Shown: positions 1 to 11,900 of the stretch, one piece after another
Layout of the letters: each line of letters starts with the position of its first letter
Numbering within the stretch: the first letter of the stretch is position 1
Source: Protostelium mycophagum
Lineage: Eukaryota > Evosea > Variosea > Protosteliida > Protosteliaceae
Length of the DNA stretch: 64,000 nucleotides
Direction of reading: 5' to 3'
Assembly (NCBI GenBank): GCA_002081555.1
Contig: KV921122.1
Coordinates: 4,911-68,910, forward strand
Made by a program: the position numbers and the translations under genes
The notes under the pieces: generated by a model
What the model was told of the DNA's origin: nothing
The model's input: only the letters and a program-made list of their open reading frames with translations
The model's database searches: none

Positions 1-670
1 TGTTAGAAGCTGATGAGAGACATCCCTGTTTCTTGAAACTGGGACGTACCGCAAATTTGGGATGTGCCGGGAATTTGGGATGAAGTGAGTTTTCCATAGT
101 TTTTTTGGGTCATGTGGCGATGTGCTACATCATGATGCCTTTGTCAACTTGCTGCCACAGTTCATCAGACAGGACCAAGTTATACAATGTGATGGAGTGA
201 GGAGGCACCTTGAGATGCCAACAATAACCTGTCGAAGTTCAAACATGTGGATATAGATGTCAGCTTACATGGCCGTCACCAAGCACAGTTCTAGTTTGTG
301 GCTCACCAAGGTCTGTGAGCTTCATGAAAGCGTTAAAATGCCTATCGAGGTAGTGTGGGCCTTTTTTTCGAGGTTTCTCCAATATATCTGTTGTATTGTA
401 TATTGACAACCCGATGCGACGTGAGATTCTTCTTTTTCAATAAACATCTCACTTTCTATCCAAGTTATCTTGTCCAGGGTTGTAATGGATTGAGGAGCCA
501 CAACTACACATTAATGATCAACTGCGATTAAAAGGCTTTATAACACTTGCTGAGGCTTCTTGTGCCTCACTGAGACTGGGCCTCGTTTTACCGCACATTT
601 CCTCGTGAGACCGTAAAGTCTCTTTCGTTAAGGCCACAGAAAAGCCAACACAACAAGAATGATTTTAATA
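1..670. other. No supported gene
   Basis: No reading frame with splice-compatible ends could be put together on either strand here. The stretch contains only short open frames and AT-rich tracts. It may hold the 3' part of a gene lying to the left of the window, or untranslated sequence. Confidence 0.4.
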
Positions 671-1030
671 CTACTCACAGTCCCATTCAGATACTATATC
701 GTCGTTTGCGAGGTCTATCTTCTGTTGAAGGATGGACTGGAACTCTATGTCGTCGTATCCTTCAGTTGCGTTCGATTACAACAGTCTTCAATCTCTCGCG
801 GTCTATTGTCTGTATACTGAAGTGAGAAAAATGGGCTTACAGCCGATGACCTCACCTGGGTGCCCCAAAGCGGAGAATGATTAGTTGAATTGATCATTTC
901 AGATAAGTATACTCGCAAAAGGGGTTCAAAGTCTTTATTACCTTCAGCCGTTGGCTGCTGTTGATTTTGCAATGCAGTGCGGGCAAAAGGAAATCGAAGG
1001 TGAAAATGACCTGTTCTTGCGACGAGTCTT
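671..1030 (-). CDS. Unresolved multi-exon gene fragment, C-terminal part
   Basis: On the minus strand one frame reads an acidic C-terminus ending NDDIVSEWDCE and a stop at 671-673. Upstream, another frame reads TAEGNKDFEPLLRVYLSEM, followed by a good GTGAGG donor and a CACTTCAG acceptor. The two pieces look like exons of one small protein, but the phases of the splice sites I can see do not join them cleanly, so at least one more intron or a different junction is needed. I found no ATG. The product is not recognised. It lies directly downstream of, and on the same strand as, the next gene. Confidence 0.35.
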
Positions 1031-1218
1031 GGATCTTAGGTAATTGGGATCTATCTATCAGGTAATAAAATTAAATAATAAATAGTTTTTTATTTGCATG
1101 AACTCTTTCTTTAATAAATCTCCTCCAAATTCCAAAAAATTGCCAAAATCCAAGTCCAAAGACAGAAAAAGGAAGGATAGACCTATAGACAAGCGAATAT
1201 AACAAGGGTACGACACTT

Positions 1219-3410
1219 TTATACAATGATGAGACGTCCGAAACTCAAAGCTTTTGAGATCTCCTCTCTCTTCTTAGGATCTATATCTTCCTCGAAATGG
1301 AGTTCGGTTATGCGCAAACTACTCGATTCTAACCGTGTCACCTGTCGTCCTTTCAATTCATGACTTCTGGGGAATTCCATCTACAACGATGTAAAGCTCA
1401 CCTCTCTATCGAATACCATTCTCATCTCCCAGCCAAACCAATAGCCAACGTTGGGTGTCGGTGTGGCCAAACTTTGCTCCCTCCTTCTGTGCACCACAGT
1501 CACGATGTTTTGCGAAAATTGTACAGTTATAGTCCAGCCTTCCCTTGTTCTGACATCACGGGTCATTGGCATGGAGGGGACCTAGCGGGTTGTAGATCAG
1601 TACTTATTCTGGTCGTCTACAACGAACCTTCATCTTGAGAGTGTAAACTCCTGCAAAAATGATGTTCTGATTTATGGCTTTAAACAGCCTAGAAATGATA
1701 CTGTCAGTACCAATCACCTATAAACTTTTAACAACAAAATTTTATATTTCACAAAAAATCTCACATTGAATAATTCTTCCATTACGAGGCCCATATCCGC
1801 CACAACTGTTTCGCGTTAGCGTACCGTGATCGCTCGCGTTAACCTTTGATCGGCGGGTTAACAACCGCTCACCTTTGCGGGTCATCATCTTTTTTAGTTG
1901 TTTTCGGATGAGACGCTGTCTCTCTGATGTCTCGAGCCTTCCCGCCAATTCTGTCATCACTCTTGACACTTCCATCATGACCCCATGTTCTACAATATTT
2001 TCACTCATCTACAACGAGACATAATTTTGATGGAATTTGTCATTATGATGAGATGTTCTGAACCAAATGAAAATAGTTTATTGGTTGAAATATAAATTTG
2101 ACTTCCAAAATACCCACAATTGAGGTGCATTTGCAAAGTTTGTGGCAAAGCCGTGAAATAAACAACATACGTATAGGATCCCATTCTTCTAATCTTTTTT
2201 CTGAAACAATAATTCACCAATACTGGGCTCTGCAGACGGCTCGGGGCTGGGAAGAATCTTCTCAGAGACGTTCTCTATGGCTTCATTGGCGTCGATGATG
2301 CTGCTCAATCGATCTGTCGATTCCGATCCCGAATCATCCGTGCCATCCACCTTAACGTGATCAGCCAACACCAAACCGTGAGATTGACGTTTAGACGCGG
2401 TGAATCTCACCTTCTCCAGCAGGGTCAAACTTTTCCGAGAAAAAGAAAAAGTGGAGACGGTTCTTTTGAGTAGTGGTGAAGGCTGCGAATGGATTTTCTG
2501 TTCTTCAATATTGGCAGCCTGAATATATTTTTATTTTTTTTTGATGATTTACTACGGTATCTACAACGATGTAAATAACTCACCGCGATCAACTTGGAGC
2601 TTAACTCCGCTGGTATGCCAAAATCAAGCCATTTTTGTTCAGAGATGAGAAGAAGAGCACCATCTATCCAAGTGAAAGTGTTGGCTTGAAGAGTGGTGAT
2701 GTATCTCTCGGCTGTTTTGGTCATTATTGTTGCCGACGTAATGAGACGTTCTGCAATCAGAATGTATTCTCTTGTTGCAATTTCCAGTCGGTACTGTGGC
2801 GATACTGTGATGAAAGGTGAATAAGTAAGTGCATTTACCTTCGACCAAATCTCGTGTTGTGGACATGATGTGTTCTGTGATAAATTCTCTTATTGTTAAT
2901 TTTTCTGAAGAGATCAGTCGTGAATGAGGAAAGTATATCTTCACATCAAATTTGCATCATAATGTAATTAATAATCACGATATCAGCGCAAATTAGCGAT
3001 CCAAACACAGTGAGAGAATCTTACCAACAGTCGCTTGTTTTGGTGATGCCGGCTGTGGAGGTATTACTTCCTGATTAAAACGACCAAATTGTCCGGTGAC
3101 CGTGATTCTTCCTGCCAATCTTGGTAGATCTTTGTACACCGGTGTATTCTGAAGAGGTGCAGCCCATACCTGGGAAAGTGTAAATGATTCAACCCTGTCA
3201 AATGCTCAACGGCTATTTCGTCACCTTGATGATACGTTCGTCTAACATGCTTGATGCGGGTTGCATGGTGGCGGCGGGAGGAGCCGACGTCGATGATATG
3301 GTAGCGGATCTCTTCTCTTTAGAAGATCTCTCCACCGACGCTGACGATTTAGAGCGGAAGTGAATCCCGAGTCCTGAACTTGATATAGAGGGGGAAGTGG
3401 GGCGGGGCAT
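1219..3410 (-). CDS. Uncharacterised multi-exon protein
   Basis: Starts with ATG at 3410 (MPRPTSPSISSSGLG, Ser-rich and basic) and ends SFGRLIIV at the TAA at 1219-1221. About eight exons can be followed by in-frame pieces between GTGAG donors and YAG acceptors: VYKDLPRLAGRITVTGQFG near 3.1 kb, a helical segment near 2.9-2.6 kb (LTIREFITEHIMSTTRDLVE; FTWIDGALLLISEQKWLDFG), a charged coiled-coil-like stretch near 1.9 kb, then WTITVQFSQNIVTVVHRRRE and WEMRMVFDREV near 1.5 kb. The alternation of beta-type segments with a long helical region suggests a folded conserved protein. I do not recognise the family. No transmembrane segment or signal peptide is evident. Two introns carry exact copies of the 14-nt word TCTACAACGATGTA (1380 and 2560). 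It is divergent from the next gene, 315 bp away. Confidence 0.6.
1380..1393 (+). repeat. Intronic 14-mer TCTACAACGATGTA, copy 1
   Basis: Exact copy of a word seen six times in the window, always inside an intron. The core TACA-ACGA-TGTA is an imperfect palindrome with 4-nt arms. Here it lies in a minus-strand intron, so the transcript carries the reverse complement. Confidence 0.85.
2560..2573 (+). repeat. Intronic 14-mer TCTACAACGATGTA, copy 2
   Basis: Exact copy in another intron of the same minus-strand gene, about 20 nt from the 5' splice site. Confidence 0.85.
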
Positions 3411-3725
3411 GTTCACTTGGCGTCTGTATGTTGTTTCGGACGATCGGCGGTTTGAGAAGTTGTGTTTGGAACAGATTTTGTTGCAAAAGTTAGTTGAAAA
3501 TTTACAAAAACCAATTTAATTGTTAAAGAATAAGGTCACGAATGAGGATGTCCAGAACTGCTTTCCATTATGGCAATACACTGAAAATGACACCACAATT
3601 CGAACCCTGGAATAACGCTCCACGCAGACCTCCTATTTCGAGTAAATAAAATATACGTTAAAATTGTTCAGACGCATCACTTTCGCAGCGGGTAAATAAG
3701 AAATGAAACAAAAGCGATCGATGAG

Positions 3726-5951
3726 ATGACAGGCTATCTTTCACAAAATGGTGCTTCTCACCTTTTAAATGGCTATTCATATAGTGGCATCGACAACTCT
3801 ATAATCGCCAATCATATAATGAAACATTGGTGGAATTGGTGTATGGACAAAGTGGTTCCTGTATGGATAGCGTGAGTAACTCTTAGATTGATGATGAGCA
3901 TGTGGATTCCATCGAACTGAGTTCTTGCGCACTGAAGATCCGAAGTATCATTGCTGTGTGGCATTTTGTGCCTTGTGGTATTGACAACTTCCAAAGGAAT
4001 AATACATCAAAAAACATGTTGAGAAGATCGTTTATCATCTTTTTAATATCTGCAGCCCTAACGCGGTAAGAAGAAGCTCACAACCTGACGGTGACAAATC
4101 ATTCAGTTGACATTACTGGGACTGTTATGTGTCATATCAAGCACCCTCTTATGTCTGATCACGGACGAAGAGACAGGGGCCACACCAGGTTGGGTGTTCT
4201 TTCTGCAGGGAATTTTTGTCTTTATGTATCAAACGTTTGATAATTTAGACGGTAAGCAGGTGAGTCGTCATCTTCATCTTTATTGTTTTATTATTATTTC
4301 TCCAATCAATATAATATTATTCTTCGAATTTGTAATTGCTGCAATATATCAAGTTTTATTTTTCATTTGCTCTTTATAGCTCCGCATTTTGTACAGAAGA
4401 TATCGTTATTTTCTGAGAATCTTCAGGCCAGAAAAACCGGGTCTTCATCCGCGTTAGGAGAGGCCTTTGATCACGGTAAGAATATCTACACCTTTTTTTT
4501 CTGAATTCCTCAGGTTCTGACTCGCTCGCAATACACGTAATTTCTTCCTCGTTGTAGATGCTCAATAACCGTTGTAGATGTGGGCTATTTTTCTTGGAAA
4601 CGCACTGAAACTTAACGGGATGGACATACTGTTATTATTCAATCTTCTAATGTCTGTTTTCTTCCTTGCGCATTGGGAAAAGTGAGTACAGCGACATTTT
4701 ATCCAGAAGATTATGTCTGGTGGTAACAGTTTTGGATGTTTAAAAGATACGTCAATAACCGTCAGAAAATGCGGTTAGAACCGTGGTTCAAACAAGCTCG
4801 ATCTGCAAATGCACGCACAAGAAATACGAAAATTTACAAATGTACAAAATTCACAAAGAATGATAGAAAAATCTTAATCATTTCTTTTCGGTTCTTCACC
4901 AAGATTTCATTCGGATGCGTCTCTGACATTGTGACAGTTACTACACCAAACAATTGATTTTAAGGGAATTATCAAACCCCACAGAAACACAACTACTCAC
5001 CATTTTATGTCTGTGGGTGACCGGAATCGTCGGTGAGTCCATCACAACATGACACATTGACGTCACACATTATGCTGATGACGTCATCAGGTCAAGATTA
5101 TTGGCTGAATACCGCTCATTTACCGTTGCTTGGCGACATGGAGTACCGACACATCGTTCTACTTTTCATAACCTGCGGGACCGTCTCTACTGTTTTGGAT
5201 CAGTAAGGATCTTCTCTCCCAATCTAAATGTTTATTGAGCGTTAACTAACGTGATATCACAGCTTTAGTACCGTGAGAGATCAATCAATACCGAAAGGTT
5301 ATCCTTTTATTCCTTCATTACTATTTCTGTCACCTATCGTCGCGCACACAATATTATTTTACTTCTGGGCCCTTGTAGACGCAAGAATTTCGGAGAATCC
5401 TCTCTTCATTATCACGGCTGGGTTGATTTTCTCTTACATTGCGGTGAGCCAATTTATTTTATATCTGCAACGAGTGTTGTGTTCACTAGATCTGTCTGTT
5501 ACGGCAGATGAGATCTGGGCCGCAACCAAAGCGTTATGAAAAAAAGGATGGGATTGATCATATATCAGGTGCGTGCAATTGTACAATGTGTAGCGAGGGA
5601 GCCCTTCTTGCTGCTTTATCGTCCTCTTTGGGTTCCTGCAATTGGAATTATAATTTCTTATCTCAACGGAAACAGGTGAGATTCCCGTGAAATCTGGCAG
5701 ATATCTCAATATGACACATCGACACATGATTGACAGTTGACAGTGTATTCATAGAGGAAGATACGCTGTTGGCAGGCTGCCTGATAGCGTCACTCTTCAT
5801 CTTTTTGAAGCTGGCGATATCCGTGATAAGAGAGTTTTGTAATGTCTTGGGCATCAGGGCATTTTCGTTGCCGGGAGTCCTCAGCGTTTCACATTCCTTC
5901 TTACCAACTACAATGAGCCCGAAGATTTCACCCAGGATGACAGAAATATGA
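3726..5951 (+). CDS. CDP-alcohol phosphotransferase (ethanolamine/cholinephosphotransferase)
   Basis: Transfers phosphoethanolamine or phosphocholine from its CDP ester to diacylglycerol, the last Kennedy-pathway step, in ER or Golgi membranes. ATG at 3726 reads MTGYLSQNGASHLLNGYSYS and leads into the family's N-terminal pattern (GIDNSIIANHIMKHWWNW..VPVWIAPN). The CDP-alcohol phosphotransferase signature DG..AR..G...D...D is assembled across introns: FDNLDGKQ, then ARKTGSSSALGEAFDHG, then SDSLAI. Several hydrophobic segments follow, and it ends near ISVIREFCNVLGIRAFSLPG, typical of the C-terminal helix. About nine exons. The 3' splice site before MWAIFLGNALK is provided by the recurrent word (CCGTTGTAG|ATG), and the 258-nt intron at 4681-4938 is unusually long. 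One junction near 5450-5530 does not keep phase with the sites I chose. Ethanolamine versus choline preference cannot be told from sequence. Confidence 0.9.
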
Positions 5952-6164
5952 AGATTAGCGGGGAAATCTACAATAAAAGGACTTGATAACATATTCATAT
6001 CTCTGCGTGTGCATTCTGAGATGCTATTCTTATTTGCATAGGTGGAGAAGGTATGTGATAGGGGTATGAAGGGTGCATCATATACATGCAGGTATTTTGG
6101 GTTTACCTGCTTTAGAGCAATGTTGTACAAACTATCCCAGAATAGGAAAACGTTATTATTTACA

Positions 6165-6797
6165 CTAGAATTTATTCTTCCATATAACGGGATCCGAGCA
6201 CACAGAAACAATGACCAGAGTATCACCCTTCAGGACCTCTGCCATCCTCTCGTAAACTCTGTTCACCACCTCAGCGACCCGCTGGCTCTCCGCCCAAACG
6301 TGCAATATCTGCTTCTCCCATTTGTCATGAGGAGCGACGGCCTGGCTAGATCCCACGACCCCTCTCATCTTCTTGTACAAAAGGCGCTCTGCGTCCTCCT
6401 CTTCGTAGACGCCTCGGTACCGCATCGCTCTGGTCACAGAAACGCCCAAATGTACCTGTCCGCACGCCGAATCAAACGAGATTGAGTAATCGGTGATGGG
6501 ACTCTGGCGAGTATAGTGAATCTCCATCTCTGTTCTGGATAGTTGTACATTGAAACTTCCCGCCAAAACTTCGAAGGAGAGGACCTCGGACCAGACCGAA
6601 TTTCCGCCAGCGTTGGGGGTGTTGAGGAGGCGTAATCCCCCCTGGGATAACTCGGACCGTAATGTCTTCTGAGATAAGCAGACCAAGTTGTTGTAGATGG
6701 AGGGAGAGGAAGACTCCACCCATTCCGAGAATTTCCTGGCAAGGCGAGGGTCTGTATATACGCACAGACACTGAGGAATGAGACAGCTTGTCGCCAT
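6165..6797 (-). CDS. Conserved intronless protein of unknown function, 210 aa
   Basis: A single uninterrupted frame from ATG at 6797 to the stop at 6165, rare in this intron-dense region. The middle and C-terminal parts look like a compact alpha/beta domain: SVWSEVLSFEVLAGSFNVQL, then TEMEIHYTRQSPITDYSIS, LGVSVTRAMRYRGVYEEEDA, KQILHVWAESQRVAEVVN and GDTLVIVSVCSD. The order acidic residue / TDY / V-S-V-T-R-A recalls nuclease-like folds of the PD-(D/E)XK type, but that is only a resemblance and I do not assign a function. No signal peptide or membrane segment. It is convergent with the phosphotransferase gene. A 45-codon Ser-rich open frame lies just upstream at 6832-6970 and could be a leader exon or an upstream ORF. 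Confidence 0.7.
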   Translation of the reverse strand: MATSCLIPQCLCVYTDPRLARKFSEWVESSSPSIYNNLVCLSQKTLRSELSQGGLRLLNTPNAGGNSVWSEVLSFEVLAGSFNVQLSRTEMEIHYTRQSPITDYSISFDSACGQVHLGVSVTRAMRYRGVYEEEDAERLLYKKMRGVVGSSQAVAPHDKWEKQILHVWAESQRVAEVVNRVYERMAEVLKGDTLVIVSVCSDPVIWKNKF

Positions 6798-7194
6798 GTT
6801 GGACGCCAGGTTGGGAGCCTTAGAGGCTCTTTTAGAAGTGAAGACGACTTTCGCGCATGGGTTGTTGCTCTCGAGTTGGGCTCAGATCACCCTCAGAAGA
6901 GTCCAAAGAAGATGAAGAGCGGCTGAAAGAAGAGAGGGAGCGCTGTATGATTTTATAAGAGGTAGACATGGTGTTGCTGATGTTGGTGGCGAAAAAATTA
7001 TTGCAAACCCAACGGTAAGAACGTGACAATTCGGTGAATCGGATTCCAAAAGTAAATCTACAACGGAATATTTCTGTTTTGTTGGTAAAGATTGAATGGT
7101 CAGTGCAGTACAGCTAATGAATGAGCTTAGTGAAGTGATGCAAGCGAAATATTGAAGAGACATTTAAGCTTCTTCGAACTATATACATTTATTT
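6798..7194. other. Intergenic stretch with a short Ser-rich open frame
   Basis: Between the ATG of the intronless gene and the stop of the kinase. On the minus strand, 6832-6970 encodes a 45-residue Ser-rich frame beginning MSTSYKIIQRSLSSFS. It has no recognisable domain and may be part of the 5' leader of the 6797 gene. Confidence 0.35.
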
Positions 7195-8080
7195 TCATTT
7201 CATGATGCTGACTTGTGCTCGATTCCTGGGGTCGATTGATAGCAACCCCGTTAGTTTGTCCCTGAACTCCTTGCTCACTCTGACGCAGTCGTTGCTCGGT
7301 AACGGTACGCTCTTGAAATGCGGTGGGAAGGGCAGGGCACCATCTCTGAAGAGTTCGTCGACTGCGTAGGGAAACTCTCCAAAGAGGAGCGCATAGATGG
7401 TGACACCCAGCGCCCAGGCGTCATTCTTGGTGGCATAATAGGAGGATCGGGAGATGATCTCGGGGCAGATGTACTCTAAAGAGCCACAAGGGTCCCTCTT
7501 TGGCTTCTCATTTAACGGATCGAAGAAGGAGCACAGACCAAAGTCGATGAGCTGGACTTTGTTGGTGTCGTCGATCAAGATCTGGCATGTACGTCAGAAA
7601 ATGCAATCAAAGAAGGAGATGTACATTTTCCAGTTTGACGTCATGGTGAGAGAGGCCTTTTTGGTGGCAAGCATGAAGAGCCTGTGCCAACTGCTTGGCG
7701 ATGACCCTCACTGTTCTCTCCGGTAATGGTTTGAAATCTCGAGATTCCATTGTGGCAAAAAGATCAACACCTCTCACGAGATCGAAAATGAGATACTGCC
7801 AGAGGTCAGCTGTGGTGACGATGCATCATCAATGACTCACGACATCCTCTTGCGTACCCAGATAACCTTGGTACTGGCAGATGTACGGCTCATCTTCCAT
7901 TAAATCATTGGCCCTGATTTCATTCTTGATTCGATTCAGATTTGGTCCCTTCTGTGACAACTTCTTGATAATAACTTCTTTTTTCGTCTTTAGATCGGTG
8001 GCCCGAAAGATAGTTCCATGAGCGCCTCGATTGACCTCTCTGACGTCATAGAAATCTTCCAATTGTTGATGTCTGAACAT
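7195..8080 (-). CDS. Protein kinase with a non-RD catalytic loop
   Basis: Three main exons from ATG at 8080 (MFRHQQLEDFYDVREV) to the stop at 7195. Visible kinase motifs in order: a glycine loop NRGAHGTIFRA, a lysine in KKEVIIKKL, the hinge-side YLIFDLVRGVDLF, a catalytic loop HHDVKLEN in place of the usual HRDxKPEN, DFG in VQLIDFGLC, an activation segment ending SLEYICPEI, the helix-F motif DAWALGVTIYALLFGEFPY, and a C-lobe ending DPRNRAQVSIMK. The protein is little more than a kinase domain. The HRD arginine is His, so it is a non-RD kinase; the catalytic Asp, the Lys and DFG are kept, so activity is likely. It is probably a CAMK-like Ser/Thr kinase, but subfamily and substrate are unknown. 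One intron lies just after the catalytic loop. Confidence 0.88.
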
Positions 8081-8953
8081 GTTTGGCTGAGTTCGATATT
8101 TTGTTCGGTGAGATTATTGTCTGCTTTGGACTTCTCAGCATGAGCAACCGATGAAGTGTGCGTTCTTTTGTGTTCGGACCGCGGGTCCGCTGTGGCATGC
8201 GTAAATTTCTTAAATCTGCCATATAGCGTCTTTTCTTGGGAATTTCATGGTGCGCCTTAATAATCACGCCTTTGCGGTTATTACCGCCTCAAATTATGTC
8301 AGATAAAACTCCGGAACTGTCACCATATAAGAATAATACCAGGAACAACAGCCATTCAGTTTTCAGAATGTCTCATTTTGCGTCTCTGAGTGTTCTTGTC
8401 AAGCCGTGAAAATTGAAGAGGATGAAATTTGGTTATTTTCCTCATGGTACGTGACGTCGGAACAACTTTGTGCTTCTTCATCGATCGAAGTTTCTCCAAT
8501 GGGAATGGATGATGAGGTCAACACGTTTGAATTCAAGTCTTGGAGTGCAAGTCATGAAGGATGGGCACTGCCCTTAAGATGGTATTGAGCAGCGACGATG
8601 TGCAATAGAAGTACTTCAATATTGACGCAATGAAATTGTACAAAGAATTGAAACCAAGTCCACCACCGATAGAACCGGGACATAAACAGTTCAGTTTTCA
8701 GAATATCTCTAAAATCCTCTTCTTTTTGAGAGGCACATTTTCCACTGCACGAGGAACAATATTGTCGTACATTGAAATGAGCTGTCAAAGTGATACCAGA
8801 ACAGAGTTCCTGGCTTTCGGTCATAAATTCAGCAATATTACCAAAAAAGAAAAGAGAAATTCATTGCCGATCTACAACGAAGAGCGAAAACTGGTGTGGT
8901 GTTCTTCCCTGCCGAATCAGCGCGCATTTTCTTTCAACAGCGAACGCTCAAAG
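8081..8953. other. Divergent intergenic region, no supported gene
   Basis: 870 bp between two divergent starts. Open frames exist on both strands (for example a Cys-rich minus frame at 8552-8824), but none joins to splice-compatible partners or resembles a known domain. It probably holds the two promoters and leaders. Confidence 0.45.
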
Positions 8954-11900
8954 ATGTTCAGGAAGAAGCATAAGGAGAGTCGAGTCAAGATCCAATTTAG
9001 TATCCTTCATTTGATTTTTCTCGCCACATTTTTTTAATCTTTCTTAACTTCCAGACATTGTCTTTCTGTCTATTAAAGATGTACCTGCCAGTCTATCAGG
9101 AAAAGAACTTTATGTAGAATGTAAGAGGGGAAAGAAGAGCGTGAATCACAAGAACACCCGCCACTTCTCAATCAAAGACAAAGACTATGACATCAACGAT
9201 ACTGTCTCATTCTCCTGCTCGATGGAGAAGAAAGACAAGAAATATGAACCAAAGAAGGAGTTGGCCTTCGCCCTCATAGATGTGAGTTATTCAGATAGTA
9301 CTTCCGTCTCTATGATCTGATACCTCCTTCGATTAACATTTCAATTTGTTCATAATGATTGTGTAATCAGTGACGTGGACAGGAGGACAAGCGCACAAAG
9401 AAGCCAGAGGTCGTCTCTAGGGCAAAGATAGACCTATCTGCTTACGCAGAACCCGGATCAATTCGGAATGAGACCATCCCCTTATTGAACAAAGACAAAA
9501 AAAGGGCGGGAACACTCTTCTTAAGAATCGAGTCGGTCCCCACGAAAATTGGAAATAAGAACGTTGTCCCTGTGGCTTCTGATGCTTCCTCAAATAGTAA
9601 AGAAAGGGTAGGTGTTCTGATTAGAAGTCATGATATGTGCATGACAATGCCAAATTTAAAGTTGGCGCGGAGCGCCACAAGAAAAAAAATCCTCAAAGTG
9701 CGGTAAGAAGACACGTTAAGAGCCGTGTACATCACAGCTTCTTCCGTTCTCTGAGATCGATTGACCAAATTTCGTTTCATAAGATTGTTGTAGTTTGAGT
9801 TGTAGATTGACATAATATTCAGGTCGTTATCGGAGGCCAGAATTACCAACTTCAGACTTCAGACGAGGTGAGAGACGAAGTTTTCAATTCTTTTTATTTA
9901 AAAAACTTCATGAGATAATTTTGCAATACCAATAGAAAACATTGGTGACATATTAGAAATTTCCACGAAATATCGACGAATTTCCAGATCACGGAGACGA
10001 ACGCTTCCAATTCCGATGGAGAAGAGGATGATTTCCCAGACGAGGATCAACCTGCTTCCAGATCCAACAAAGGTGACGTCATCATATCTATCGTATCTAC
10101 ATCGAGGCATTTCATTTTCGTTTTTCTACTTTACAAATTAGTTTTCAACATCTACTAACTGGACAAAAAATGAATTGATCTGCACATGAGATGTCATCCA
10201 CATTAGATCTGATGATTGAGACGTCATGATGAGACATCGTAATGACGAGTGTGCAGGAAGTATGAGAGGAGGATCAGTGAGATCAAACACCAACATATCA
10301 GGAGCCTCATCTTCCTTGATGTCACCACAGGGAGCAGATCCACAAGTATTAGTAGATATGAAGAGAGATAATGACAGGATGTCAAAGAGGATCGAAAAAT
10401 TAGAGGTGATTTTCATTTTTTTTATTCAATTTGGGAAAATCTCCTTTTCAGAATTTTACAATTATGGGTCGTTTCAAATTTCAATTTGTAATTTTATTTT
10501 TACAAGTTGTAATTCTATTTGTAGTTTGACCTGCGCGAAGCGCGCGATTCAGCCAGAAATTCAGTTGCAGAGGACAGAGAGAGCGAAGATTTGAAGAGAG
10601 ATAAGACCAGGCTGGAAAAGAAGGTGAAATTTCGTTGAAATTTCAAATATGATCTTCTTGTACATAATTTTTTTCTCGTAAAATTCTGGAATATGGAGAA
10701 TTTCGCGAGTTGTAGATGTGGGTGGTGGGTGAATATTGCAGGTTGCTAAGCTACAACAAGAATTATTGGATTTACGCGCGAGCTCACCTGCAGTGGGAGA
10801 AAAGTGAGTGACGTCATCACAATATTGTGGTCAATGCACCACAGAATTACGATATCTCCATTTCGTTTTGAGACATTGAGAACAAGACAATTATACGTGG
10901 AAGAAAATCTGAGATTGTGCTGCTAAAAATAGTGTATTGTGGAATTTTCCTGCAAGGTTACTGCTCATTTGTTGATTGAGTACACCCCATCCAACAAACC
11001 CAAACAAACCCCTTCCATTTAATAATTTCATCGAAACTTCACTGAAAATCCCACAGATCTGCCACGTCAGCAGCATACGAGATGGAGAGACAATTGAACT
11101 CCGTCTTAGATGAGAAGAGACAACTTGAGGATGAGCTGGAGACCACTAAGAGGAACCATAAGAAGGAGGTTTCCGCCAATAATCAACTGAAGGATGAGGT
11201 CGAATACCTGGAAAAAAAACACCGGGAGACTGAAAAGAACCTTCAAGAAGAGAAAAGGAAGAGGAATGACGAGGTGAATTTTCACGGAATTTTTTTGGTA
11301 TCTACAACGATGTACGAAAATTTCTGAGAAAATTCAGCTGGAAAAGAAACAGAAAGAGCTGGCTGCGAAGGAAAAATTACTGATTGAAATGGAAGTTCAA
11401 CTCGCAAGTTACAAGGTAGTTATTTCCCTCCTTTTTACATTAAATTTTTTGCGGTATGATACCGTACTTTTTCACGGTAATTACCGTGTCTTATGAGAAA
11501 TCACCACAGACACAAGCATAAAATCCTATAAAACTGAACGAAATATCAATGAAATATCAATGAAATTTCAGGATAATGAGAAGGAAAGAGGAACTAATGC
11601 GGAGAGGGAAGAAGGAACACAGAGAAACCTGAGAGATATGGAAATCAAATACAAAGAGGCAGACAGCGAGAGGGCACAATTAAATGAGCAGGTGGGTTCT
11701 ACAACGAAGCATACGATTTTTTTCGAAAAGACATTCTTTAGAGATATTATTAAAGAAAGATCCCGATTTTTTTAAACACCAAATAAAATAACAAAAATCT
11801 CTGCACCGGAGCGTGAAACACCCCGAGAAATGGAATCTTCTGTCCCGAAAGTTAAGGAACTATGCCCGATTTTTGACAACCATTTCCTCCTTATAAATTA

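Noticed and set aside
8630-9037. 135-codon plus-strand frame running into the NT-C2 gene
   Set aside because: The NT-C2 start at 8954 is in this frame, but the sequence upstream of it shows no domain and is better explained as leader sequence.
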